Made by a program: the position numbers and the translations under genes. From CALHKP01 sp963558075 (lineage in GTDB: Bacteria > Bacillota > Clostridia > Peptostreptococcales > Anaerovoracaceae), in contig CAUWFN010000022.1 in assembly GCA_963558075.1 (NCBI GenBank), positions 1 to 32,053 on the forward strand: DNA of 32,053 nucleotides, given 5' to 3'. This document shows positions 23,987-32,039 of this stretch, piece after piece. The notes beneath the pieces are model-generated. The model was given only the letters and a program-made list of their open reading frames with translations. It was not told the origin of the DNA and searched no databases. Every line of letters starts with the position of its first letter. Positions within the stretch are counted from its first letter, which is position 1.

Positions 23987-25192
23987 TTATCTTCCAAGTC
24001 TGTTTACGATTTCGTTAGTATCACGAGCAATCATAAGTTCTTCGTTTGTTGGGATCAGAAGAAGTTTAACCTTTGAGTCTTCTGAAGAAATGATTGTTTC
24101 CTTACCTCTAACTTTGTTAGCGATTGGGTCAAGCTTGATTCCAAGGTTACCAAGGTCAGTACAGATGATTTCTCTCATTGAGATATCGTTTTCACCAACA
24201 CCTGCAGTGAATACGATAGCATCTACACCGTTCATTTCTGCGATGTAAGCTCCGATGTAGAATCTTACTTTCTGAGCGAAGATTCTAAGTGCAAGAGCTG
24301 CTCTTTCGTTTCCTTCGTTTACTGCTTCTTCTAGGTCTCTGAAGTCACTTGAAACTCCTGAAATACCTAGAACACCTGACTTCTTGTTCAGGATTTCGTT
24401 TACAGCACCCTGTGGAAGGTTTTCTTTCTTTCTGATGTATGTAACGATAGCAGGGTCGATGTCTCCGCAACGAGTACCCATTACAAGACCTTCAAGTGGT
24501 GTGAATCCCATTGAAGTGTTGATACATCTGCCGTGTTTGATAGCTGATACTGATGCACCGTTACCAAGGTGGCAAGTGATGATCTTAAGGTCATTTACGT
24601 TTACGTTAAGCATCTGAGCTGCCTTCTGTGCAACGTACTTATGTGAAGTTCCGTGGAATCCGTATCTTCTGATCTTATATTTTTCGTAGTATTCGTATGG
24701 AATAGCATACAGATATGCATGTGGAGGCATAGTCTGGTGGAATGCTGTATCGAATACACCTACCATTGGTGTGTTTGGCATAAGTTCTTTGCATGCAGCA
24801 ATACCTAGTAGGTTAGGTGGGTTGTGCAGTGGTGCAAGTTCTACGCATTCTTCAAGTGCCTTGATTACATCTTCTGTAAGAAGTACTGATGATGCATATT
24901 TTTCGCCAGCGTGACATACTCTGTGTCCAACAGCTCCGATTTCTGCCATATCTTTTACTACGCCGTGGTCAGAATCCTGTACAGCTGCAAGTACCTGTGC
25001 GATAGCGTCCTTGTGGTCCTTCATTGGAACTTCTGTCTTAACCTTGTCATTTCCGATTTTTTCGTGAGTGATTACAGAACCGTCCATTCCGATTCTTTCT
25101 ACAAGACCTTTTGCAAGAAGCTGTTCGTTGTCCATCTCTAGAACCTGATATTTAAGAGATGAGCTTCCGCAGTTGATTACTAATACTTTCAT
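23987..25192 (-). CDS. ackA: Acetate kinase
   Basis: 401 residues from the ATG after GGAGG; an upstream in-frame ATG overlaps that ribosome site. It makes ATP and acetate from acetyl-phosphate. Family motifs: VLVINCGSSSLKY at the N-terminus, GHRVCHAGE (commonly GHRVVHGGE), RYGFHGTSH, ITCHLGNGAS, MGTRCGDIDP, and FTAGVGEND. It could complete the pathway from the BMC-encoded PduL, since no Pta gene is seen here. It is monocistronic or leads into rpmF, which also has its own promoter. A plausible promoter lies 45-73 bp upstream. Confidence 0.98.
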   Translation of the reverse strand: MKVLVINCGSSSLKYQVLEMDNEQLLAKGLVERIGMDGSVITHEKIGNDKVKTEVPMKDHKDAIAQVLAAVQDSDHGVVKDMAEIGAVGHRVCHAGEKYASSVLLTEDVIKALEECVELAPLHNPPNLLGIAACKELMPNTPMVGVFDTAFHQTMPPHAYLYAIPYEYYEKYKIRRYGFHGTSHKYVAQKAAQMLNVNVNDLKIITCHLGNGASVSAIKHGRCINTSMGFTPLEGLVMGTRCGDIDPAIVTYIRKKENLPQGAVNEILNKKSGVLGISGVSSDFRDLEEAVNEGNERAALALRIFAQKVRFYIGAYIAEMNGVDAIVFTAGVGENDISMREIICTDLGNLGIKLDPIANKVRGKETIISSEDSKVKLLLIPTNEELMIARDTNEIVNRLGR

Positions 25193-25236
25193 ATATTCCT
25201 CCATGTCTCTTATATGTAATTTACATTTACTATAAA

Positions 25237-25265
25237 ATGATACTCCATATAGGCTAAAAAATCAA
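25237..25265 (-). promoter_or_regulatory. Probable ackA promoter
   Basis: Minus strand TTGATT (25260-25265), 17-bp spacer, TATCAT (25237-25242). It lies in the divergent gap between ackA and the GntR gene. The TATGTAATTTACAT region immediately downstream is a small palindrome. Confidence 0.55.
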
Positions 25266-25338
25266 GGTCTATTTGAACATCAAAGCCTCTGGCTTCATTT
25301 TAGCGTAACTTAGAGATTCCCTTTTGCTAAAAAAATAT

Positions 25339-25369
25339 TTGACAGCAGTTTTATACTGTTATATACTGT
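25339..25369 (+). promoter_or_regulatory. Consensus promoter with operator-like repeats before the GntR gene
   Basis: TTGACA (25339-25344), 17-bp spacer, TATACT (25362-25367). The octamer TATACTGT occurs at 25352-25359 and again at 25362-25369, one helical turn apart, and ACAGCAGT lies in the -35 region as an inverted partner. This overlap with the -10 fits autorepression by the GntR protein encoded next. Confidence 0.75.
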
Positions 25370-25392
25370 TTACAAGAAAGGAGGTTTGTGTT

Positions 25393-25764
25393 TTGAATAT
25401 AATAATTAATAGCACATCCATGATACCTATATACGAGCAGATTTCTGACCAAATAAAAAATATGATAAGAGACGGCATTCTGAAGAGAAATGACAACCTG
25501 CCTTCCGTCAGAACCCTTTCTAAAGAGCTAAAAATAAGCGCTCTTACAGTGAAAAAAGCCTACGACCTTCTCGAATCCGAAGGACTCACAAGCACAATTC
25601 ACGGAAAAGGTACTTACGTAACAGCCGAAAATATCGAGCTTTTGGCCGAAGAGCAAAAGAAGGAAATTGAACGAGATTTAGATGAAACTATAAAAAAGGC
25701 TAGGCTTTATGGCATCTGCGACAATGATCTTCGCAGCCTTTTTGATCTTATACTGGAGGGATGA
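25393..25764 (+). CDS. GntR-family transcriptional regulator, YtrA type
   Basis: 124 residues from a TTG start eight bases after GGAGG; a longer reading would begin upstream of the promoter. The N-terminal winged helix is typical: IPIYEQISDQIKNMIRDG, LPSVRTLSKELKISALTVKKAYDLLE, and the wing HGKGTYV. Only about 45 helical residues follow, the short effector-poor tail of the YtrA subfamily, which usually represses a neighbouring ABC transporter operon. The ABC ATPase gene follows after four bases. Confidence 0.93.
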   Translation: MNIIINSTSMIPIYEQISDQIKNMIRDGILKRNDNLPSVRTLSKELKISALTVKKAYDLLESEGLTSTIHGKGTYVTAENIELLAEEQKKEIERDLDETIKKARLYGICDNDLRSLFDLILEG

Positions 25765-25768
25765 TAAC

Positions 25769-26620
25769 ATGATCAAAATTAATAATATGATAAAAAAATA
25801 CGATAACTTTACGCTCGAATGCTCCCTAGAAATACCTGAAGGTCAGATTACAGGCCTTGTAGGTCGTAACGGCTCCGGCAAAACTACAGCATTCAAGGCA
25901 ATCCTTGGACTTATAGATCTAGATGGTGGCGATATAGAGGTAATGGGAAAATCACCCAAAGATCTTACCCTAGACGATAAACAAAAAATAGGAGTATCAC
26001 TTTCTGATTCTGGCTTTAGCGAATACCTAACCGTAAACGATATTATTCCTATCATGAGCAGCCTATATCGCGAGTTTGATAGAGATTATTTTCTAAACCA
26101 GGTAGCTAGATTTAGAATTCCATCAGACAAAAAAATCAAAGAGTTTTCTACCGGCATGAAGGCACAGCTAAAAATGATTATTGCACTTTCACACAAGGCG
26201 AAGCTCCTTGTACTAGATGAGCCTACATCAGGACTTGATGTAGTTGCCCGTGACGAGATTTTGGAAATGCTAAGAGACTTTATGGCCTCTGATGAAACAC
26301 GCTCAATACTGATAAGCTCACACATTTCTAGCGATCTTGAAACACTGTGCGACGATATCTACATGATAAATGAAGGAAAAATAGTGCTTCACGATGATAC
26401 AGACAGGATGCTGAGTAATTATGCCGTAATAAAAGTCGATCATCTACAATATGAAACTCTCGACAAAGAGCATCTACTGCGTGTAAAAAAAGAGGATTTT
26501 GGATACTCCTGCCTGACGGATCAGAAGAAGTTCTATGTAGAAAACTATCCTAAATATGTAATAGAAAACGGACATATAGATGAAATTATTGCAATGATGA
26601 TAAAAGGAGAAGCTTTATGA
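25769..26620 (+). CDS. ABC transporter ATP-binding protein (YtrB/BcrA-like)
   Basis: 283 residues. Walker A GRNGSGKTT (32-40), signature loop EFSTGMKAQ (a degenerate LSGGQ common in this branch), Walker B LLVLDE with PTSGLD (145-156), and the switch histidine in LISSHISS. After residue 210 comes a C-terminal extension of about 70 residues. The start is set by GGAGGG; an earlier ATG at 25709 is inside the gntR gene. It forms an exporter or lantibiotic/cell-envelope-stress transporter with the next gene. Substrate unknown. Confidence 0.95.
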   Translation: MIKINNMIKKYDNFTLECSLEIPEGQITGLVGRNGSGKTTAFKAILGLIDLDGGDIEVMGKSPKDLTLDDKQKIGVSLSDSGFSEYLTVNDIIPIMSSLYREFDRDYFLNQVARFRIPSDKKIKEFSTGMKAQLKMIIALSHKAKLLVLDEPTSGLDVVARDEILEMLRDFMASDETRSILISSHISSDLETLCDDIYMINEGKIVLHDDTDRMLSNYAVIKVDHLQYETLDKEHLLRVKKEDFGYSCLTDQKKFYVENYPKYVIENGHIDEIIAMMIKGEAL

Positions 26621-27270
26621 ACGGATTAATAATAAAAGATTTGAGACTGCTAAAAGGTCAGATGAATTTTTTTGTTCTATTTATAATAATAGGCTGCGCC
26701 ATAGCATGGTTTTCTGACAGCCCCGGATTTGCCATTGGATACATTGGGTTTATCGGCTCATTTTTCACCCTTTCAACTGTGAGTTATGACGAATTCAATA
26801 ACGGCTATGCATTTATGTTCACCCTTCCTGTAACAAGGAAAACCTACGTGAACGAAAAATATGTCTTCGGCTTTCTGCTCAGCATAGGCTCAATCATAGC
26901 AGGGGCTATACCGGCATTTTTAATCATGATGGTCAAAGGAAATTCTGAGCCATACGAGTTTTTCTACACAGCTTTTTCCGTGCTTTCTGTAGTCACAATT
27001 CTTCTTTCAATAATGCTACCAATTCATATTAAATATGGAAGCGAAAAATCAAAGATTGCACTCCTCGTTCCCTTCGGCCTTCTATTTGCTTTTGCTCTCA
27101 TTATAAAGGCACTAATTCAGGCTCTTGATATCGACATAGCTCCTGCAGTAGATATGTTTGCAAAAGCATCACCTCTTATGATTATTCTGATAGTTACAGC
27201 TTTAGCGCTTACATCTATCATACTTTCCATCAGAATATCCTATAATATAATGAACAAAAAAGAGCTATAA
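26617..27270 (+). CDS. ABC-2 type permease
   Basis: 217 residues with about six hydrophobic helices (FFVLFIIIGCAIAWF, GYIGFIGSFFTLSTV, IGSIIAGAIPAFLIM and others). The motif FTLPVTRKTYVNEKYVFG after the second helix is characteristic of the ABC-2 membrane family found with YtrA-type regulators. Start overlaps the ATPase stop as ATGA, so the two are translationally coupled. Probably pairs with the ATPase as a homodimeric or half-size exporter. Confidence 0.9.
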   Translation: MNGLIIKDLRLLKGQMNFFVLFIIIGCAIAWFSDSPGFAIGYIGFIGSFFTLSTVSYDEFNNGYAFMFTLPVTRKTYVNEKYVFGFLLSIGSIIAGAIPAFLIMMVKGNSEPYEFFYTAFSVLSVVTILLSIMLPIHIKYGSEKSKIALLVPFGLLFAFALIIKALIQALDIDIAPAVDMFAKASPLMIILIVTALALTSIILSIRISYNIMNKKEL

Positions 27271-27271
27271 T

Positions 27272-27319
27272 AAAAGCAAAGACCCCGGTAAGTCACTAAA
27301 TACCAGAGTCTTTGCTTTT
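27272..27319. terminator. Terminator between convergent permease and dppA-like genes
   Basis: A perfect 12-bp stem AAAAGCAAAGAC / GTCTTTGCTTTT with further internal pairing (GGTA/TACC) and a large loop. The plus-strand side is followed by GAAGTTTTT. The symmetric A/T flanks could serve both directions. Confidence 0.75.
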
Positions 27320-27354
27320 GAAGTTTTTGGAATTATTATTTGATGATGTTCTCA

Positions 27355-28149
27355 CTATAGAATGAACATTCGCGCTGTCATCATATCATGAACATTATCT
27401 GTTACATAACGCACAGTTTTTTCATCTATCTGCTCTGCTCCAGGGTAATATGAGCTTCTGAGAGCTCTTACGCAGTCCTTGAAATTAACCTCAAACTCAA
27501 ATTTTTCTGGAAGGTCTACAATGCACTCTGATGCCTTTTCTATACCTTTTGCAACGCCTTCTTCAATCAGTCTGCAGGCCTTTTCACCTGACATGCTAAC
27601 TGTCGCATTGCCTACGCCATATTTTACACCGACAGTTTCAATACCAGGAACTAAATCCTTTGCATGATCACATAGAGCCTCATCTCCGCTTACAAATACG
27701 ACAGGAACATTGTAATATCCTGCTACATAAGCATTAAGATCAAACTCGGCAGCCGTTTTTCCGTTTATCTTAACATAATTATTATCTCTGTTCATTGTAT
27801 GAGAAAGAGGATTTCCGTTTGTACCTGCCCCGCTATGATATCCTATAAATACTGCTGCATCGAAATATTCATCAATTCCAGCCATCATAGACTCTGGCGT
27901 ATTAGTCCATCCTCTGCTGATTACAGCCTCTTCCGGAAGATATGATGGATCAATATTTCTTGCCGTATCGTGAGCATCTTTTACAAATATTTCTGTTGCC
28001 CCAGCTTTAAGTGCGCCTCTGCATGCTGCAGCTGCTTCCTTTGACATCTGAACGCAAGCCTTGTCATATCCAAACTTTCCAGCTTCCGTTTCATCCCAGG
28101 ATGTAACTCCTGTAACACCTTCTATATCAACGCTGATAAAAATTTTCAT
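27355..28149 (-). CDS. M55-family D-aminopeptidase (DppA-like)
   Basis: 264 residues from the ATG preceded by AAGGAAG. M55 peptidases are zinc enzymes that release N-terminal D-amino acids such as D-Ala from short peptides. Ligand residues seen in B. subtilis DppA are present: Asp8 and Glu10 in SVDIEGVTGV, His60 in KDAHDTARN, His105 in GYHSGAG, and Glu135 in GKTAAEFDLN. It is separated from lysA by a terminator, so it is probably transcribed on its own. No dipeptide transporter is adjacent. Confidence 0.93.
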   Translation of the reverse strand: MKIFISVDIEGVTGVTSWDETEAGKFGYDKACVQMSKEAAAACRGALKAGATEIFVKDAHDTARNIDPSYLPEEAVISRGWTNTPESMMAGIDEYFDAAVFIGYHSGAGTNGNPLSHTMNRDNNYVKINGKTAAEFDLNAYVAGYYNVPVVFVSGDEALCDHAKDLVPGIETVGVKYGVGNATVSMSGEKACRLIEEGVAKGIEKASECIVDLPEKFEFEVNFKDCVRALRSSYYPGAEQIDEKTVRYVTDNVHDMMTARMFIL

Positions 28150-28187
28150 TGTTATCGCACTTCCTTTCAAAATGATAAAATAACAAA

Positions 28188-28219
28188 GGGAATGCAGAAA
28201 GTTTTTATTCTACATCCCC
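28188..28219 (-). terminator. Terminator of lysA
   Basis: Minus strand GGGGATGTAGAA / TTCTGCATTCCC, 12 paired bases with two G.U, 8-nt loop, followed by TTTGTTATTTT (28177-28187). Confidence 0.7.
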
Positions 28220-28254
28220 ATGTATTATTAAAAACACTTTTCTTTCTATTTATT

Positions 28255-29535
28255 TTACAGAACCTCATTTGACAGAATATCTTCATATGACTGAGGCTTA
28301 ACTGTAATTCTGCTCTTTCCGTCTTTCACAAATACTACGCCTGGAATTCTGTTCTTATTGTAGTTGCTTGCCATAGTATATCCGTAGGCACCTGTTGAAA
28401 AGATAGCAAATATATCACCTTTTTCTGGTTTTGCAATTTTTAAATCGCTAATCAGAATATCTCCTGACTCACAGCACTTTCCGCATACGGTAACTACATC
28501 TGTAAGCTCCTGATCTGCTTTGTTTGCAATTATTCCTGTATATTCAGCCTGGTAGAGGGCAGGTCTTATGTTATCTGTCATACCTCCATCAACTGAAACG
28601 TACTTTCTTACATCTTTTATATCTTTTATACTTCCAATAGTATAAAGTGTAATGCCTGCTTCTGCGATGATGCTTCTACCTGGCTCAATTACAACATTTG
28701 GCATTGGAACGTTATTTTCTTTGCTATATGAAGAAATCTTCTCCATGATCGGATCAAGGAAATAGCTAAAAGGCTTTCTCACTTCGTCGACGTATGTAAC
28801 GCCATATCCACCGCCTATGTTAAGCTCCTTTACATCATATCCGAATTTTTCTTTTGTTCGTCTGCAAAGTTCAAGGATAATATCTGTAGCCTGAAGATGT
28901 GACTCATTATCAAACAGCTGTGAACCTACATGGAAATGAAATCCGTAGAAATTCACATATTCAGAATTAATTGCCGCCTCAATCTGTGGGAATACCACCT
29001 CATCATCAAGAGGTATACCGAATTTTGAATCCTTCTTACCTGTGACTATATAATCATGTGAGCTGCTCTTTACACCAGGTGTAATTCTAAACAGCACATT
29101 CATCTTTTTGCCGCGATGCTTGCACACTTCTTCAATCATCTCAAGTTCCTGAAGACTGTCGATGATGATTCTTCCTATACCATAGTCAACAGCCATTTCG
29201 ATTTCGTCAAGCTGCTTATTATTTCCATTAAATTCTATTTTCTCCGGTGGAAAACCAACCTTGATAGCTGTATAAAGCTCTCCTCCAGATACTACATCAA
29301 CACACATACCGCATGAATCCACCAGTTTTGCCATAGCCATAGGAAAAAAGGCCTTAGCTGCATATGCAACTCTGGTGTTCTCATATTTTTCTGTAAAACA
29401 TTCTTTTAGCTCATCAAATCTTGATACGATGCCATTTTCTGAATAAACATAAAGCGGTGTTCCATATTCTTCCGCCAGTTCTGCTGCATCGCATCCGTCA
29501 ATAAATAAGCGTCCGTTCCTAATCTCTTTAATCAT
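28255..29535 (-). CDS. lysA: Diaminopimelate decarboxylase
   Basis: 426 residues from the ATG after GGTGAGGA. A PLP fold-type III enzyme converting meso-diaminopimelate to L-lysine. The Schiff-base lysine is Lys61 (YAAKAFF). GFHFHVGSQ, the phosphate-binding GGGYG, EPGRSII, and the second active-site segment CGKCCESGD are visible, as is GAYGYTMASNYN near the end. It follows an S66 carboxypeptidase gene by 84 bp; a hairpin sits in that gap. Confidence 0.96.
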   Translation of the reverse strand: MIKEIRNGRLFIDGCDAAELAEEYGTPLYVYSENGIVSRFDELKECFTEKYENTRVAYAAKAFFPMAMAKLVDSCGMCVDVVSGGELYTAIKVGFPPEKIEFNGNNKQLDEIEMAVDYGIGRIIIDSLQELEMIEEVCKHRGKKMNVLFRITPGVKSSSHDYIVTGKKDSKFGIPLDDEVVFPQIEAAINSEYVNFYGFHFHVGSQLFDNESHLQATDIILELCRRTKEKFGYDVKELNIGGGYGVTYVDEVRKPFSYFLDPIMEKISSYSKENNVPMPNVVIEPGRSIIAEAGITLYTIGSIKDIKDVRKYVSVDGGMTDNIRPALYQAEYTGIIANKADQELTDVVTVCGKCCESGDILISDLKIAKPEKGDIFAIFSTGAYGYTMASNYNKNRIPGVVFVKDGKSRITVKPQSYEDILSNEVL

Positions 29536-29582
29536 ATAAATCCTCACCTGAATATCTTGTTTAATGATTTTTTGCTTTATTA

Positions 29583-29608
29583 AGGTGAGCCCGTCTCCGA
29601 GCTCACCT
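29583..29608 (-). repeat. Hairpin between the S66 peptidase gene and lysA
   Basis: AGGTGAGC / GCTCACCT, an 8-bp perfect stem with a 10-nt loop, read in either direction. On the minus strand it is followed by TAATAAAG, a poor U-tract, so it is a weak terminator or an mRNA processing/stability site. Confidence 0.5.
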
Positions 29609-29619
29609 GCTAATCAATA

Positions 29620-30540
29620 TTATCTTTCAGCAACAAATTTTACAGTTCTATCAGATGTATCAATTTTGCATAAAGCTCCCATAGGTAATGTCATGTTAGG
29701 ATCTCCGTGACCTGCCTGAATGTTATAAAGAACAGGGATGTCAAGGCCCTCTAATGCGTCTTTATATACACAAAGCTCGTCATATTCCGGCATTTCTTTG
29801 CAGACAATGTTTGTGAACTGTCCGAGTATCACACCTCTGCAGTCTTTGAACTTTCCTGCATTGCGCAGATGATATGTCCATTTTTCAACTTTCGAGATGT
29901 CCTCTCCTACTTCTTCAATAAATATAATTTTATCTTTTGTATCTACCTCATATGGAGTTCCGATACTTGCCGAAAGCAGTGAAAGGTTTCCTCCAATAAG
30001 AACACCCTCTGCCTTTCCTTCTTTCAATACACCGATTTCAAAGCCTTCTCCGTTTTCGAATTCATATTCTCCGTCAGCTTCAAGAGAAGCATACAGAGAT
30101 TTCTTTGATTCTTCGTTGAATTCGCCGACAATATTTGATGAAACCATTGGACCATGGAACGAAACCATATCACATTCCTGTGTTAGGAACAGATGCATAT
30201 TAGTTACATCACTAAATCCTACGAAAATTTTAGGATTGCTTTTTATAGTCTCAACGTCCAGGAATTCCATAATTCTGCTGCTTCCATCACCGCCGCGCAC
30301 ACAGAAGATTGCATCAACCTCAGGGTCAGCAAACATTTTGTTAACCCATTCAGCTCTCTTTTCTCCTGTTCCGGCCATAAATCCAGCATAGTTTGCTGCA
30401 AGGTTGTCAGCAATTTTCACCTTGTAGCCAAGCTCCTGCATAGCATCCACACACTGAGAAATTCTTTCCTCGCTAATTTGTGAGCTTGTACACACAAGTC
30501 CTACTGTATCACCTTTTTTTAATTTTTTCGGGAATTTCAT
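29620..30540 (-). CDS. S66-family LD-carboxypeptidase (LdcA/MccF-like)
   Basis: 306 residues. Serine peptidase of the Ser-Glu-His type. The nucleophile Ser110 is in VGFSDVT after the strand KIF, the glutamate is in FIEEVGE (209-210), and the histidine is His278 in AGHGDPN; GVLIGGNLSLL is also conserved. Family members remove the terminal D-Ala from muropeptide tetrapeptides in the cytoplasm, or cleave microcin C-like compounds. There is no signal peptide. It lies 18 bp after spmB with AGAGG as ribosome site. A recycling role is plausible because lysA and a D-aminopeptidase gene follow, but is inferred. Confidence 0.94.
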   Translation of the reverse strand: MKFPKKLKKGDTVGLVCTSSQISEERISQCVDAMQELGYKVKIADNLAANYAGFMAGTGEKRAEWVNKMFADPEVDAIFCVRGGDGSSRIMEFLDVETIKSNPKIFVGFSDVTNMHLFLTQECDMVSFHGPMVSSNIVGEFNEESKKSLYASLEADGEYEFENGEGFEIGVLKEGKAEGVLIGGNLSLLSASIGTPYEVDTKDKIIFIEEVGEDISKVEKWTYHLRNAGKFKDCRGVILGQFTNIVCKEMPEYDELCVYKDALEGLDIPVLYNIQAGHGDPNMTLPMGALCKIDTSDRTVKFVAER

Positions 30541-30558
30541 TTTAATGCCTCTTATATA

Positions 30559-31092
30559 CTAGAACCACATAATATTTACGATAACTGCTGCTGCGATTAA
30601 TGAAGCAAGGTCTCCTAACAGACCAGCTGCGATTGAGTGTCTTGTGTTACTTACGCCTACTGATCCGAAGTAAACTGCTACGATATAGAATGTAGTTTCT
30701 GTTGAACCTAATGCAACAGAAGCGATTCTACCAATCTGAGACTGAGTTCCGTACTGAGTTAGAAGGTCAACCATCATACCTTCAGCTCCACCACCTGAGA
30801 ATGATCTCATGATACCCATTGGAAGTACTTCTCCAGGGATTCCGATGATGCTTGTGATAGGGTCAAGCACGTTACACAGCCAATCCATACCACCTGATGC
30901 TCTGAACATACCGATTGCACAAAGCATAGCTGTCAGGTAAGGAATGATCATAACTGCTGTTGAAAAACCTTCTTTAGCTCCTTCTGTAAATACAGAGTAT
31001 ACAGGAACTTTTTTGATAATTGCGTATAGACATACTGCAGCAACTACTACAGGTATCGCCCAAATGGATATTATTTCTAAAGCTTCTCTCAT
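30559..31092 (-). CDS. spmB: SpmB-like nucleoside-recognition (Gate) domain membrane protein
   Basis: 177 residues, several hydrophobic helices. Matches SpmB: MIIPYLTAMLCAIGMFRASGG, LPMGIMRSFSGGGAEGMMVDL, and GSTETTFYIVAVYFGSVG. In B. subtilis SpmA and SpmB are needed for spore-core dehydration; homologues also occur in non-sporulating bacteria, so this is not proof of sporulation. AGGAGG lies nine bases upstream. It starts 13 bp after spmA. Confidence 0.95.
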   Translation of the reverse strand: MREALEIISIWAIPVVVAAVCLYAIIKKVPVYSVFTEGAKEGFSTAVMIIPYLTAMLCAIGMFRASGGMDWLCNVLDPITSIIGIPGEVLPMGIMRSFSGGGAEGMMVDLLTQYGTQSQIGRIASVALGSTETTFYIVAVYFGSVGVSNTRHSIAAGLLGDLASLIAAAVIVNIMWF

Positions 31093-31105
31093 CTGTAATT
31101 ACCTC

Positions 31106-31825
31106 CTAAAAACCAACTTTTTCTGCATCTCTTGCGCTTACAGGAACATAACCTTCAGGAAGAACGATTGGATTGTCACCAACGTAGTTTTCGTTGATTT
31201 CAAGTGTTCCAGCTGCGATTTCCTTTTCAATTACATTTTCCCACTTCCATGCTTTAATTTTCTGGAATAGAAGAGTGCATGTAACACCAACAACTGTTGA
31301 AATTGTAGTTGCGATGATTACAGGAGCGATAATTTCAGCTGCACCTTTAGCCTGGATTCCAGCACGAAGTCCGATAGCTGTAATAGGAATCAGAGTGATA
31401 GAAGTTGTTGAAATAGCCATTAACATACACTGTGCGTTTGTTGCAATGCTCTTAGTAGGGTTTAGAGTCTGTAATTCCTGCATTGCTTTTAGACCGAATG
31501 GTGTTGCAGCGTTACCAATTCCAAGAATGTTAGCTGCAAAGTAAAGAGCCATTGCTGAGTTTGCAGGGTGGTCTGCAGGTACGTCAGGGAATAGGAATCT
31601 CATGATAGGAGCAATTCCTTTACCTAGCTTTTCACATAATCCTGATCTTTCCATAACTTTCATAAGTCCACAGAAGAATGCCATGATACCGATAAGTCCA
31701 AGTGCGATACTTACTGCTGTATCAGCAAAATCAAAGATATTGTTCAGTACATCTTCCATGTGACCGGTTACACCGCCCGCTACTACAGCGATTACTACAA
31801 GTGCAACCCAGATATAGTTCATCAT
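31106..31825 (-). CDS. spmA: SpmA-like nucleoside-recognition (Gate) domain membrane protein
   Basis: 239 residues from the first of two adjacent ATGs behind GGAGG; the longer reading from 31882 covers the leader. Membrane protein with about five helices: YIWVALVVIAVVAGGVTG, ALGLIGIMAFFCGLMKVM, and ANILGIGNAATPFGLKAMQEL, typical of SpmA, then IIAPVIIATTISTVVGV. A soluble, acidic tail of about 45 residues follows (YVGDNPIVLPEGYVPVSARD). It pairs with spmB as a membrane complex of unclear transport function. First gene of the run spmA-spmB-S66 peptidase-lysA, preceded by a sigma-54-type promoter. Confidence 0.94.
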   Translation of the reverse strand: MMNYIWVALVVIAVVAGGVTGHMEDVLNNIFDFADTAVSIALGLIGIMAFFCGLMKVMERSGLCEKLGKGIAPIMRFLFPDVPADHPANSAMALYFAANILGIGNAATPFGLKAMQELQTLNPTKSIATNAQCMLMAISTTSITLIPITAIGLRAGIQAKGAAEIIAPVIIATTISTVVGVTCTLLFQKIKAWKWENVIEKEIAAGTLEINENYVGDNPIVLPEGYVPVSARDAEKVGF

Positions 31826-31967
31826 AAAACAAGTCCTCCTTATAAATAATGATTTGATGATGCCTGAGACATTCCCTCGCATCCTATCAGAAAATTAAAA
31901 CCACCTACTAATCTCTAAAGTTTTAATTATCCGCCAGTTACATCAGAAATTTGTCTCACCATCACTT

Positions 31968-31986
31968 AAAGCAAGTACCGTGCCAA
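31968..31986 (-). promoter_or_regulatory. Sigma-54 (RpoN) promoter upstream of spmA
   Basis: Minus strand TTGGCACGGTACTTGCTTT matches the -24/-12 consensus (TGGCACG, four bases, TTGCW) essentially perfectly, with GG at 31983-31984 and GC at 31971-31972 in correct spacing. Transcription would start near 31960, about 135 bp upstream of spmA. Such promoters need an enhancer-binding ATPase; none is encoded in the window. Confidence 0.8.
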
Positions 31987-32039
31987 CTGAATTTTTTGAA
32001 AATTATATATCATATTACATACTTTCTTCACAAATTCAG
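31987..32039. repeat. Inverted repeat upstream of the sigma-54 promoter
   Basis: CTGAATTT (31987-31994) and AAATTCAG (32032-32039) form 8-bp arms 37 bp apart, immediately upstream of the -24 element. It could be part of an activator site, but it is short and AT-rich. Confidence 0.3.

Noticed and set aside
31826..31960. Riboswitch in the spmA leader
   Set aside because: I looked for a conserved aptamer core or a terminator hairpin in the 135-bp leader and found neither; the sigma-54 element explains the regulation better.
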